From Bog-473 sp963755375 (GTDB taxonomy: Bacteria; Actinomycetota; Acidimicrobiia; Acidimicrobiales; RAAP-2), in NCBI GenBank assembly GCA_963755375.1, contig CAVWKG010000016.1, forward strand, positions 124,001-188,000: a stretch of 64,000 bases of DNA, in the 5' to 3' direction. Positions 51,574-60,198 of the stretch are shown in pieces; positions within the stretch are counted from its first letter, which is position 1; the number at the start of each line of letters is the position of its first letter. Below the pieces are notes generated by a model. The model made no database searches, was not told where the DNA came from, and saw only the letters and a program-made list of their open reading frames with translations. The position numbers and the translations under genes were made by a program.

Positions 51574-52863
51574 GTGACCGCCATCCTCGCGGCCGAACTC
51601 TGGCGACGGGTGGCCCTGGTCTCGGGTATCGACGCCACGTACGGGGCACCCTTCGGTGTGCTCGAGGTCGTACCCATCCCGGCTGCGGTGGCTCCCTTGT
51701 TCGCGGTCGCTCACCAAAGGGTCCACGGTGCTCGCGCGGCGGTCCACCGCGGTGACGGTGTGTTCTGGTTGCCGGGGCTCGAGGGTGAGCCGCGCCGCAG
51801 CATCGAGGCGGGCTCGGCGGAGGCGTTGGTGGCTGCTGTCCCCGCTCTGTCGTCCTCCGGGGAGGTGGAGATCCGCCTCACGCTGGACTCCGATCAGCCC
51901 GTCGAGAGCTTCGTCCCGCCGCCCCTGGCGCCCGATGACAACTGGCTCGAGCCGGCCGAGGAAGCGGTCCAGGCAATGGGTGCCGCCTCCCGTTTGGTTC
52001 TGCTGGCCGGTCCTGGCGTCATCAGACAGAGATCTGTGCCGGGCCTGCACGACCTGGCCGTGGCGGCCGGAGTCGGCGTCCTGAACACCTGGGGTGCGAA
52101 GGGTGTGTTCGACTGGAGGAGCCAGCACCACCTGGCGACGGTCGGCCTGCAGGCGGACGACTTCGTACTGAGCGGGCTCGAGCAGGCCGACCTGATCATC
52201 GGGACGGGGCTCGACCAAGCCGAGTCGCCGGACGATCGCTGGCGGCTCGCCCCCGCCCGCACGATCCCTCCCGCCGGGTTGGCCCCCCTGGCCGAACGGT
52301 GTGACCACACTCGCCGCGTGCCGTTGACGATGCCGCCTCTGCGGGCCCGCTTGGCGGAGGTCACGCAGCGGGGATGGGCTGCCTCGGCACCGCCGCTGTC
52401 ACCGAGCCGCGCCACCATGCACTACGCGGAGCAGGTGGCCGGCGGCGCACTGGTCGCGGCCGACGCCGGCGACGCCGGCTTCTGGGTGGCGCGCACGCTC
52501 GGCACGACCCGGCTCGGGGCGGTGGTCGTCCCGTCCGCGTCCGCTCCGGGTTTTGCCGCCGCCTGTGTCGCGGTCTCGCTGCTCCGTCACCCTGGCCGTC
52601 CGGCGTTGGCCGTGATCGACCTCGCCCAGGCAGAGGCAACGGCAACGGTCGCGGATGCAGCGGCACGGCGAGGGATCCGCGTCCCGGTCGAGGCGTGGGA
52701 TCCCGATGGCGATCGCCTCGACGCCGATGCCCACAGGGAGCGGCTGCGCCGGTTGGTCCTCGCCGGGCTTCCGGCAGGAGACGGGCTCTGCACCTTGGCC
52801 ACCGACCCGCGTCAGCTGTCGGAGATGATCGACGTGGCCGGACCGATCGTCGCCTGGACGTGA
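51574..52863 (+). CDS. Degenerate thiamine diphosphate enzyme-like protein
   Basis: A 429-residue protein resembling acetolactate synthase-type enzymes but shorter than the usual about 550. The middle part has LAGPGVIRQRSVPGLHDLAV and WGAKGVFDWRSQHHLATVGLQ, matching the central TPP_enzyme_M domain. In the C-terminal part the cofactor motif GDG-N(25)-NN is replaced by AADAGDAGFW, and the N-terminal part lacks a clear catalytic Glu, so thiamine diphosphate binding is doubtful. It may be a partner or non-catalytic subunit for the acyl-CoA enzymes encoded just upstream. The start at GTG 51574 is moderately certain. Confidence 0.65.
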   Translation: MTAILAAELWRRVALVSGIDATYGAPFGVLEVVPIPAAVAPLFAVAHQRVHGARAAVHRGDGVFWLPGLEGEPRRSIEAGSAEALVAAVPALSSSGEVEIRLTLDSDQPVESFVPPPLAPDDNWLEPAEEAVQAMGAASRLVLLAGPGVIRQRSVPGLHDLAVAAGVGVLNTWGAKGVFDWRSQHHLATVGLQADDFVLSGLEQADLIIGTGLDQAESPDDRWRLAPARTIPPAGLAPLAERCDHTRRVPLTMPPLRARLAEVTQRGWAASAPPLSPSRATMHYAEQVAGGALVAADAGDAGFWVARTLGTTRLGAVVVPSASAPGFAAACVAVSLLRHPGRPALAVIDLAQAEATATVADAAARRGIRVPVEAWDPDGDRLDADAHRERLRRLVLAGLPAGDGLCTLATDPRQLSEMIDVAGPIVAWT

Positions 52864-52906
52864 GGCAGACGTTCCACGACGACGTCAGCCCCGTCGGAGC
52901 CGGAGA

Positions 52907-54511
52907 TCACCCGGCAAGCTGCGCGCGCAGCTCGAACTTCATGACCTTGCCCGTGGGATTCAGCGGGAGTGAGTCCACGATGCGTACGGAACGAGGGACC
53001 TTGAAGTTCGCCATGTGGTCCCGGCACCAGGCCATGAGCTCGTCCGGGTCGACGACCTGGCCGGGACGAGGGACGACGAAGGCGACACCGACCTCCCCCA
53101 GCCGGTCATCGGGGATACCGACGACCGCCACCTGGCCCACCTGCGGATGGCCGACCATGATGCCTTCGATCTCGGCCGGGTAGACGTTGAAGCCGCCGAC
53201 GATGTACATGTCCTTCTTCCGGTCCGTGATCCGCAGGTTGCCGTCGTGGCCCAGAATGCCGATGTCCCCCGTGCGGAGCCATCCCTCTTCGTCGATCGCC
53301 TCCTTCGTCGCCGTCGGATCCTCGAAGTACTCCTTCATGACGTTGAACCCCTGGACCAGGATCTCACCCGGGTCACCCGGGGCAACGGAATTGCCCTCGG
53401 CGTCCACGATCCGCACGCGCACTCCGGGGAGCGGTCGCCCGACGGTGGTGGCGATCACCTCGGGCGGGTCGTCGTGACGGCACATGCTGACCGTGCCCGT
53501 CGTCTCGGTGAGGCCGTAGCCGGTCACGACGGTCTCGAAACGCAGGTCGGCGCGCATCCGGCGGATCACGTCCACGGGGACAGTGGCAGCCCCGGTCACC
53601 GAGAGGCGCAGGGACGACAGGTCGAACGAAGCGAAGTCCGGATGATTGAGGATCGACTGAAAGACGGTCGGCGGCCCGGGCAGCATGGTGATCTGCTCCG
53701 AGGACACGTGCTCCATCACCGGCACCACGTCGAAGACGGCATGGGGGAGGACGGCGGCACCCCGCAGGACGCAGGCCAGCACGCCGGACTTCAGCCCGGC
53801 CGTGTGGAAGAACGGATAGACGACGAGGTACCGGTCGCCTCTCCGTAGGCCGACCAGTTCGGACCATGCTGTGTAGGTGCGGACACTGGCGCCGTGCCCC
53901 AGCACCGCACCCTTGGGCTTGCCGGTCGTCCCCGAGGTGAAGATGATGTCGGAGGCGTCATCCGCGGCCACGGCGCTCGTTCGACGCGCCACCTCCCGCT
54001 GGTGGGCGTCGGTGGTCCGGGCGTTGAACTCGGTGAGGGTCGTGCAGCCCGGCCGCGGCGGTCCCTCCAGCACCACGATCTCCTCCAGACCCTCGAGCCC
54101 GGCCACGTCGGCCAGCAATGCGACCAGGTCGGAGCCGAGCAGGTCCGTCACGGCGAAGAGCAGGCGAGCGCGAGAGGTGCGCAGCACGTGGCCGGCCTCC
54201 TCGCCGCGGTACCTCGTGTTGAGCGGCACCAGCACGGCACCGACTGCGTAGACGGCGAAACTGGTGATCACCCACGCAGCGCTGTTGGGCGCCCACAGCG
54301 CCACACGGTCGCCGCGTTCGATGCCACTGGCCACCAGCGCGCCTGCCACATGGTCGACGCGTTCGGCCAGGTCCCGGAACGAGAGCCGGGTCGTCCCGTC
54401 GACCAGAGCCTCGTCGTCACCGAAGCGGTCCGCCGCCCGATCCAGCGCCTCGGGAATCGTCCGCGGCTGACCCTCACCCGACGCGCGGTCTGCCTCGTTT
54501 TGGCCTGGCAC
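52907..54511 (-). CDS. AMP-forming acyl-CoA ligase 3
   Basis: A 534-residue long-chain-type acyl-CoA ligase. Motifs in order: P-loop IIFTSGTTGKPKGA near residue 189, TGYGLTETTG near residue 328, GWLRTGDIGILGHDG near residue 415, the linker DRKKDMYIVGGFNVYP, and the C-terminal Lys in NPTGKVMKFEL. I take GTG 54511 as start because TATATA/TAATAT of site 6 lies 5-8 nt before it, the leaderless pattern; a longer frame to 54883 overlaps the divergent crotonase gene. It shares its promoter region with that crotonase. Confidence 0.9.
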   Translation of the reverse strand: MPGQNEADRASGEGQPRTIPEALDRAADRFGDDEALVDGTTRLSFRDLAERVDHVAGALVASGIERGDRVALWAPNSAAWVITSFAVYAVGAVLVPLNTRYRGEEAGHVLRTSRARLLFAVTDLLGSDLVALLADVAGLEGLEEIVVLEGPPRPGCTTLTEFNARTTDAHQREVARRTSAVAADDASDIIFTSGTTGKPKGAVLGHGASVRTYTAWSELVGLRRGDRYLVVYPFFHTAGLKSGVLACVLRGAAVLPHAVFDVVPVMEHVSSEQITMLPGPPTVFQSILNHPDFASFDLSSLRLSVTGAATVPVDVIRRMRADLRFETVVTGYGLTETTGTVSMCRHDDPPEVIATTVGRPLPGVRVRIVDAEGNSVAPGDPGEILVQGFNVMKEYFEDPTATKEAIDEEGWLRTGDIGILGHDGNLRITDRKKDMYIVGGFNVYPAEIEGIMVGHPQVGQVAVVGIPDDRLGEVGVAFVVPRPGQVVDPDELMAWCRDHMANFKVPRSVRIVDSLPLNPTGKVMKFELRAQLAG

Positions 54512-54532
54512 GGTTGTATATATTATGCGAAT
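54512..54532. promoter_or_regulatory. Catabolic-island palindrome, site 6, bidirectional
   Basis: Core ATA-TAT-TAT at 54518-54526, left arm GGTTGT, right arm GCGAAT. It fills the whole 19-nt gap between the divergent start codons of ligase 3 and crotonase 4, so both must use it as promoter and would be co-regulated. Confidence 0.75.
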
Positions 54533-55361
54533 GGCGGGAACCGGGGGAGTGACAGCCTCGCAGCCGGATCCGGCCTTCGTGCGAGTCGACCGCCGTGAGG
54601 CGGTTGCCATCGTCACCCTCGACCACCCGGCTGACCGCAACGCGCTGTCGCTCGCTCTGACCAGGGCGCTGGCCGCGGCCGTGCACCAGGTGGCCTCCGA
54701 CGAGAGGGTCGGGGCGATGGTGCTCACCGCGACCGGCACGGTGTTCTCCGCTGGAGGGTCGGTCGACGACCTCCTCGAGCCCCGGGCACCCCTCCGCGAG
54801 ATGTATGCCGGATTCGTCGCCGTGATGGAGAGCGGGCTGCCGACCGTCGCTGCTGTCAACGGTCCGGCCCTCGGGGCCGGCATGAATCTCGCCCTGGCCT
54901 GCGATGTGATCGTGTGCTCACCCTCGGCCCGGTTCGAGACCAGATTCCTCGACGTCGGGCTCCACCCCGGAGGTGGTCACCTGTGGCAGGTACGCCGCCG
55001 CCTCGGTCGCCAAGGCGCTGCGGCGCTGGCCTTGTTCGGGGAGACGTTGGACGGTGAGGAGGCGGCCCGCCGGCAGTTGGCCTGGCGCTGCGTTCCCGAG
55101 AGCCAGCTGCTGGATACGGCATGGAGGCTGGCGGCACGCGCGGCAGGGCACGATCCGGCGCTCGTGGCCCTCACGCGCCAAACCCTCGATGACAGCGCCG
55201 CCTGTGTGCGAGCGTCGGACGCCATCGATCTGGAGCTCGAGCGGCAGCAGTGGTCCATGGGGCGCCCTGAGTTCGTCGCTGCTCTCGGGCGACTACGCGC
55301 CCGTCTCGGGCGGGGCGAAGGGAGGGGTCCCGCGTCACTCGACCCGTGGCCGGGCCGCTAG
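54531..55361 (+). CDS. Enoyl-CoA hydratase/isomerase family protein (crotonase 4)
   Basis: A 276-residue crotonase with VTLDHPADRNALSLALTRAL, the oxyanion-hole region FSAGGSVDDL and NGPALGAGMNLALACDVIV. In the active-site segment RFLDVGLHPGGG the classical first Glu is replaced, so the reaction may be isomerisation or another crotonase chemistry. ATG 54531 is 6 nt behind TATATT, consistent with a leaderless mRNA; ATG 54525 would add two residues. It ends where the CoA transferase gene ends on the other strand (adjacent, convergent stops). Confidence 0.87.
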   Translation: MAGTGGVTASQPDPAFVRVDRREAVAIVTLDHPADRNALSLALTRALAAAVHQVASDERVGAMVLTATGTVFSAGGSVDDLLEPRAPLREMYAGFVAVMESGLPTVAAVNGPALGAGMNLALACDVIVCSPSARFETRFLDVGLHPGGGHLWQVRRRLGRQGAAALALFGETLDGEEAARRQLAWRCVPESQLLDTAWRLAARAAGHDPALVALTRQTLDDSAACVRASDAIDLELERQQWSMGRPEFVAALGRLRARLGRGEGRGPASLDPWPGR

Positions 55362-56603
55362 CTAGCCGACCACCGACGACGACCGCAGGGACTCGATGGT
55401 CGCCTCGGTCAGCCCGAGCTCATCGCGCAACACCTCCTCCGTGTGCTCTCCGACCCACGGGACGCGTCGGTCGCCGCCCTGGGCGCGGTCCACGATCATG
55501 GCCGGGTTGCCCGGCACGAGCACCGGTTGCTCGAGACCGTCCGTCCTCTTGATGCCAACCAGCATGTGACGGGCGTTGACGTGGGCATCGTCAACGAGCT
55601 CGTCGGCGCGCACGCAGGGTCCGGCGGCGATGCCAGCTTGGCTCAGGGCTTCGCACACCTCCAGGCGGCTGCGGCCGGCAGCCCATTTCTCGATGGCCGG
55701 ACGGATGACCTCGTCGAGCTGTTGGACCCAGCCGTACGGAGTGGCGAAACGCTCGTCGGTGAGCCATTCGGGATGTCCGATGAGATGAGCGAGGCGCTCG
55801 AAGACGTGGACGCGGGCCACCTGCATGACGAACCAGCCGTCAGCGGCCCGGAAGCCATGATTGATCACCGCCCCGGAGTCGCCACCATCGACCCCCATCG
55901 ACCAGTAGTTGGTGACGATGTCCGTCATGGCCATCACCGCATCGAGCATCGCGACGTCAACGTATGCGGGTCGCCCCGTCCGGTCGCGGTCCCGCAGAGC
56001 GGCGAGGATCCCGATGGTGGTGTACAGCGCTGCCCCGATATCACCGAGCGCGCCCACCGGCGACACCACCGGCGGAAGGTCGCCCGTGCGCTTCATCTCG
56101 TAGACACCCGACATGGCCTCGACGATTGGCGCAAAGGCAGGCCAATCTCTGTACGGGCTCGGCACGGAATTGCCGAAGCCCGACACAGACGCGTAGACAA
56201 CCGTCGGATGGACGGCCACGATGGCGTCGTAGCCGAGCCCCATCCGATCCATCGCACCCGCCTTGAAATTCTCCGCGAAGATGTCGAAGCGTGGGGCCAG
56301 GTCGAGGACGAGCTGCCGTCCTTCGGCCCGTTTGAGGTCGACACAGATGCTTCGCTTGTTGAAGTTGTTGCGTAAGAAGGTCGCGCCGACGGGACGGCCT
56401 TCGGGATCGGACATCGCCGGCAGTGCGGCACGACCGAGCTCGCCGGCCAGCGGCTCGATCTTGACGACGTCGGCACCGAGACGACCCAACAATTGGGTGG
56501 CGTAGGGGAGCGCCTGCATCTGTTCGATGGCCAATACACGGACACCTTCGAGAGGTCGTCCTGCTGCGGACACCGGTCCAGACTCTGCCGCCGCGAACTC
56601 CAT
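55362..56603 (-). CDS. Family III CoA transferase (CaiB/BaiF)
   Basis: A 413-residue enzyme that would move CoA between two carboxylic acids, an ATP-free way to activate the pathway substrate. Family features are VLAIEQMQALPYATQLLGRLGADVVKIEP at the start (given here only as its opening and closing parts VLAIEQ and GADVVKIEP), FLRNNFNKRSICVDL, and the catalytic-Asp region SPVGALGDIGAALYTT near residue 190. ATG 56603 is 7 nt behind TATAAT on the minus strand, so it is leaderless and overlaps site 7. It is convergent with crotonase 4. Confidence 0.9.
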   Translation of the reverse strand: MEFAAAESGPVSAAGRPLEGVRVLAIEQMQALPYATQLLGRLGADVVKIEPLAGELGRAALPAMSDPEGRPVGATFLRNNFNKRSICVDLKRAEGRQLVLDLAPRFDIFAENFKAGAMDRMGLGYDAIVAVHPTVVYASVSGFGNSVPSPYRDWPAFAPIVEAMSGVYEMKRTGDLPPVVSPVGALGDIGAALYTTIGILAALRDRDRTGRPAYVDVAMLDAVMAMTDIVTNYWSMGVDGGDSGAVINHGFRAADGWFVMQVARVHVFERLAHLIGHPEWLTDERFATPYGWVQQLDEVIRPAIEKWAAGRSRLEVCEALSQAGIAAGPCVRADELVDDAHVNARHMLVGIKRTDGLEQPVLVPGNPAMIVDRAQGGDRRVPWVGEHTEEVLRDELGLTEATIESLRSSSVVG

Positions 56604-56623
56604 CTTGAATATTATATCCGAAC
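56603..56623. promoter_or_regulatory. Catabolic-island palindrome, site 7
   Basis: Core ATA-TTA-TAT at 56609-56617, right arm CCGAAC. The minus-strand TATAAT (56616-56611) is 7 nt before the CoA transferase ATG. Confidence 0.75.
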
Positions 56624-56667
56624 GGTCGACCTCGTCCTCAGTGCCCGCTCGAGCGCGTCGTGGTGGG

Positions 56668-57477
56668 TCAGCGCCCCGTGAAGCGCGGTGCGCGTTTCTC
56701 CTTGTTCGCCAAGCCGTACTCCCGGAAGTCCTCCGATCGGCTGGAGACTTCCATCGCCCATGCCTCGTCGGCCAGGTGGCTGCTGAGGTCAGAAGTCAGC
56801 CCGCGGTGCAGCAACAGCTTGGTGAGCCCGAGCGCGACGGTCGGTGCGGCGGCCAGGCGATCGACGAGCTCCCGAGAATCGGCATCGAGGTCGTCGGCCG
56901 GTACGGCGCGATGGACCAACCCCCACGAGGCGGCATCAGCTCCCGAGACCTTCTCACCGAGCATGAGCATCTGGCGAGCACGGGCCACACCCACGAGGCG
57001 GGGGATGAGCCAGGTGGCGCCACTGTCGGGTGTGAAGCCAAAGGTCGTGAAGGGAGCCCAGAGCCGGGCGTCCTCCGCCACCACGGCAAAGTCCGTGGCG
57101 AGAAGGATGTCGAGACCGAGACCGATGACCCAGCCGCGGGCGGTGCAGACAATCGGCGTCTGACAGGAGAGCATCGCCGGGATGAGGCGGTTGACGTGCC
57201 CGTTCATGCGCCGGTGCACCGAACCCACCCGGGGACGTTCGGGACCCGGTGTCCGCTCGGCGAGGTCGAAGCCGGAGCAGAAGTGCTCCCCCTCTCCTTC
57301 GAGGTGGATCACCCGCACGGATTCGTCGCTGGCGGCGGCCTCCACGGTGTCGGTCAGCGCGTAGACGATGGGGTCAGTGAGGCTGTTGCGGCGCTCCGGC
57401 CGGTTGAAGCGCACACGCAGAACGGCCCCGTCATGTTCACGGGTGATCCCGGGGGGCATGTCTGGGTACGGCTTCAC
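56668..57477 (-). CDS. Enoyl-CoA hydratase/isomerase family protein (crotonase 5)
   Basis: A 269-residue crotonase: VRFNRPERRNSLTD, FCSGFDLAE for the oxyanion hole, and TARGWVIGLGLDILLATDF. In the catalytic segment WAPFTTFGFTPDSGA the first Glu of classical hydratases is replaced by Phe. GTG 57477 overlaps the stop of the upstream dehydratase gene (GTGA), so translation is coupled and the two enzymes probably catalyse consecutive steps. Its stop lies 44 nt upstream of site 7 and the CoA transferase gene on the same strand. Confidence 0.87.
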   Translation of the reverse strand: MKPYPDMPPGITREHDGAVLRVRFNRPERRNSLTDPIVYALTDTVEAAASDESVRVIHLEGEGEHFCSGFDLAERTPGPERPRVGSVHRRMNGHVNRLIPAMLSCQTPIVCTARGWVIGLGLDILLATDFAVVAEDARLWAPFTTFGFTPDSGATWLIPRLVGVARARQMLMLGEKVSGADAASWGLVHRAVPADDLDADSRELVDRLAAAPTVALGLTKLLLHRGLTSDLSSHLADEAWAMEVSSRSEDFREYGLANKEKRAPRFTGR

Positions 57478-58784
57478 TGCAATTCCTCCGCGGCGAACCG
57501 GTCGGCCAGCGCATCGAGTGCTTCTTGGCAGGTGGTGGCGCCTCCAGGAGGTACGGGGAGCTGGACCTCACCGTACCCCCGGGAGGGAAGCAGCACGGTC
57601 GCATGGCCCGGCGTTGTCTTCTCGCCCCGCTGGTTCTCCCCCCACACCTCGAGGTCCACCGCCGGACGATCCTGCTCAACGAGATACTTCCGGGTGACCC
57701 GCCCCCGCATCCAATGGGTGTCGCCCACATAATTGAACTTGCGGAACTGGCAGTCCAGCCTCCAGAGCCACGCGTCGTCACCCATCCAGTCGGTGCACAG
57801 GTGGATCAGCCAGGTCTCGCGCATGCGGCCGTAGTCGTAGCAGGCCGGGTTCCCGGCGCGCCGGGCCCATTCGGGGTCCCAGTGCACGCGCTGTTGGACG
57901 TCGGAAATGTTGAGGTCGTCGGGCTTGAAGAAGCGGGGCATGCGCTGCAGCTGGTCGTGCCCGAGCCGGAGCGCGGCCACGCCGTACAGTCCCATGCCCA
58001 TCCCTGTGTGCCAGACGATCATGTCGGTGACGCGCATGGGACCCTTGACCAAGGGTGGGAGCTCGTCTCCTTCGTGCACGTCCTCCCACCATCGTGGCTC
58101 CGCACCGCGCCGCCGGGTTCGCTCTCCCGCGACTGCCTCGCCGATGGCGGCGATCTCGTCGTCGCTGTAGGGGCCGATCGTGACCTCGTCGTTCTTTTTG
58201 CGTTCGGTTGCTTTCTCCCGTTCGGCCCGGATCATCAAGCGATATTGGCCCGAGAGGACCCGTCCGCCCGCGACGGCGAACACCTCGGCCAGCCATTCGT
58301 GCACGGCTCGACCGGCGAAGTCACCGATCTTGTCGTGCACGCCCACCAGTGCGTTGCGGCGGGTCACCCGCATTCCGGGCCGCAGCGGGTTCCACCACTC
58401 TCGGAACGACCCCGAGTAGAAGGCGTGGACGCCTCCGAGCGGGTCGCCTTTCATGAGTGCCTTCGTCTCTCCCTCCAGAACGGTGACCTCGTCCTCTCCG
58501 ATGAGGGTGTCCCCGCCGACCAGATGAGGGGGCGCGATCGGGCCGGACCACCGCGTGTGCGCACCGTAGGCCGGATCGCACCACAGGGGATTGTCGTCGC
58601 CGTACGCCTCGGCGACGTGCCGAAAGGCGTCCTCATTCGGGATCCGGTAATGAGGTGGGTTGGTGTGGGGCCGCGCGATCCCGATCCGCTGCCGGAGGCG
58701 GGCGACCCCCTCGTCGGTGATGGCGTCAGCCACGCGGCGGCCAGGACCAGGCGCCCAGGGAAGTTGAGTACGCGGTGGCGACAT
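57474..58784 (-). CDS. MaoC-like double-hotdog acyl-CoA dehydratase
   Basis: A 436-residue protein of two hotdog domains. The N-terminal one has PNEDAFRHVAEAYGDDNPLW and SGPIAPPHLVGGDTL; the C-terminal one has DDLNISDVQQRVHWD and DWMGDDAWLWRLDCQFRKFN with a late GRVTRKYL. This matches FAS1-like dehydratase or MaoC-type (R)-enoyl-CoA hydratase heads fused in one chain. It would add or remove water from an enoyl-CoA. The start at ATG 58784 has no clear Shine-Dalgarno site; GTG codons a little downstream are possible. AGGAGG at about 58810 lies in the leader. First gene of the unit with crotonase 5, behind site 8. Confidence 0.82.
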   Translation of the reverse strand: MSPPRTQLPWAPGPGRRVADAITDEGVARLRQRIGIARPHTNPPHYRIPNEDAFRHVAEAYGDDNPLWCDPAYGAHTRWSGPIAPPHLVGGDTLIGEDEVTVLEGETKALMKGDPLGGVHAFYSGSFREWWNPLRPGMRVTRRNALVGVHDKIGDFAGRAVHEWLAEVFAVAGGRVLSGQYRLMIRAEREKATERKKNDEVTIGPYSDDEIAAIGEAVAGERTRRRGAEPRWWEDVHEGDELPPLVKGPMRVTDMIVWHTGMGMGLYGVAALRLGHDQLQRMPRFFKPDDLNISDVQQRVHWDPEWARRAGNPACYDYGRMRETWLIHLCTDWMGDDAWLWRLDCQFRKFNYVGDTHWMRGRVTRKYLVEQDRPAVDLEVWGENQRGEKTTPGHATVLLPSRGYGEVQLPVPPGGATTCQEALDALADRFAAEELQ

Positions 58785-58824
58785 TCAAACGTCGATGCAC
58801 TGTGTCTGCCTCCTGAACCCAGAA

Positions 58825-58845
58825 TTTCAAATATAGTATACGAAC
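58825..58845. promoter_or_regulatory. Catabolic-island palindrome, site 8, bidirectional
   Basis: Core ATA-TAG-TAT at 58831-58839, left arm TTTCAA, right arm ACGAAC; the best match to a full palindrome. It sits between the divergent dehydratase and acyl-CoA dehydrogenase 2 operons, 40 and 80 nt from their starts. Confidence 0.75.
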
Positions 58846-58925
58846 GTATCTACGCTCGGGGCTCAGATCCGTGTGGGCCGGCTCAGGCAATTTTTCTCGC
58901 CGAGTCCGTATGGGTGGAGGCAGCG

Positions 58926-60170
58926 ATGGATTTTGACGACACCGAGGAGGACGCGGCGTTCCGGCGCGAGGTGTCGGCATGGCTGAAGGAGCATGCGGAG
59001 CTCAGAACGGGCGTCGATGACTGGTCCCGGAACCCCGCACGTCCCGACTATGTACGCCGCTGCCGCGAATGGCAGCACACCCTCTTCGAGGGTGGCTGGG
59101 GTGCCATCACTTGGCCGCAGGAATATGGTGGTCGGGGCGAGGGAGCGTGGCACCAGGCCATCTTCGCTCAGGAAATGGCCAAGTTCGACGTCTCGACGGG
59201 AGCGTTCGCCGTCGGGATCGGTATGGCTGGTCCGACGCTCATTGCCCACGGGTCGGAGGACCAGAAACGTGCGCATCTCCCAGCGATGCTGCGGGGCGAG
59301 GCGGTGTGGTGTCAGCTCTTCTCAGAGCCGGATGCCGGATCCGATCTTGCCGGCCTGACGACCCGCGCCCTACGCGATGGAGAGGAGTTTGTGGTGAACG
59401 GCCAGAAGGTCTGGACGTCAGGTGCGCAACACAGTGATTGGGGGATCCTGATTGCGCGCACGAACCAGTATGCACCCAAGCATCGCGGCATTACGTACTT
59501 CCTCGTCGATATGCAGACTCCCGGCATCGAGGTCCGGCCGCTCCGACAGATCACCGGGAGTGCGCATTTCAACGAGGTCTATCTCACTGATGTCGTGGTC
59601 CCGGCGGGGAATGTGGTGGGAGGGATCGACGACGGGTGGTCCGTGGCGCATACGACAATGAGCTATGAGCGCGCCCTTATCGGCGGCATAGGCCAGAGCA
59701 TCTCGATCGCCCAGGTGCTGGACCTGGCCCACCGTTGCGACAAGGGCGACGATCCCTTGGTGCGCCAACAGATCGCCGATTACTACACGCGGGTGCAGCT
59801 CCTTCGGTTTATGAATTATCGCGTGCAAACGGCGCTCTCCAAAGGTCGCCTACCAGGTCCGGAGGCATCCACCACAAAGCTGTTCGTTTCCCAGCACATG
59901 AGCCTGAACGGTGAGTTGTTCATGAACCTGGCCGGCGCCAAAGGGATGTTGGCCGGTGACGCAGCGGTCGACGATGGTTTCTGGGAGACAGCCTTCCTCA
60001 ACCAGTGGACATCCAAACTCGGGGGCGGCACCGACAACATGCAGCGCAACTCCCTGGCCGAGCGCGTCCTCGGTCTCCCGCGAGAGCCCCGCAGCGACAA
60101 GGATCAGCCGTTCAGCGAGACGCACCGGGCGGCGCGGTCCGGCCCGGCGCACACGGCGCGGAATTCATGA
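58926..60170 (+). CDS. Acyl-CoA dehydrogenase 2
   Basis: A 414-residue acyl-CoA dehydrogenase. FAD-contact regions CQLFSEPDAGSDLAGL and VVNGQKVWTSGAQHSDWG are present, and DVVVPAGNVVGG marks the middle beta domain. At the C-terminus the stretch that usually carries the catalytic Glu reads SKLGGGTDNMQRN, so the base is missing there and must be elsewhere, or the protein is a non-catalytic partner. ATG 58926 has GGAGG at 6 nt. It opens a four-gene operon with crotonase 6, an SDR and an amidohydrolase. Confidence 0.9.
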   Translation: MDFDDTEEDAAFRREVSAWLKEHAELRTGVDDWSRNPARPDYVRRCREWQHTLFEGGWGAITWPQEYGGRGEGAWHQAIFAQEMAKFDVSTGAFAVGIGMAGPTLIAHGSEDQKRAHLPAMLRGEAVWCQLFSEPDAGSDLAGLTTRALRDGEEFVVNGQKVWTSGAQHSDWGILIARTNQYAPKHRGITYFLVDMQTPGIEVRPLRQITGSAHFNEVYLTDVVVPAGNVVGGIDDGWSVAHTTMSYERALIGGIGQSISIAQVLDLAHRCDKGDDPLVRQQIADYYTRVQLLRFMNYRVQTALSKGRLPGPEASTTKLFVSQHMSLNGELFMNLAGAKGMLAGDAAVDDGFWETAFLNQWTSKLGGGTDNMQRNSLAERVLGLPREPRSDKDQPFSETHRAARSGPAHTARNS

Positions 60171-60198
60171 CAGGGCGTGACCAAGGGAAGGGAGCGTG

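Noticed and set aside
52907..54883. N-terminal extension of acyl-CoA ligase 3 to 54883
   Set aside because: It runs antisense through crotonase 4 and beyond the promoter palindrome; GTG 54511 fits the leaderless pattern and family length.
57525..60170. An 881-codon frame ending in acyl-CoA dehydrogenase 2
   Set aside because: The N-terminal half is antisense to the dehydratase gene and low in family likeness; ATG 58926 with GGAGG is the true start.
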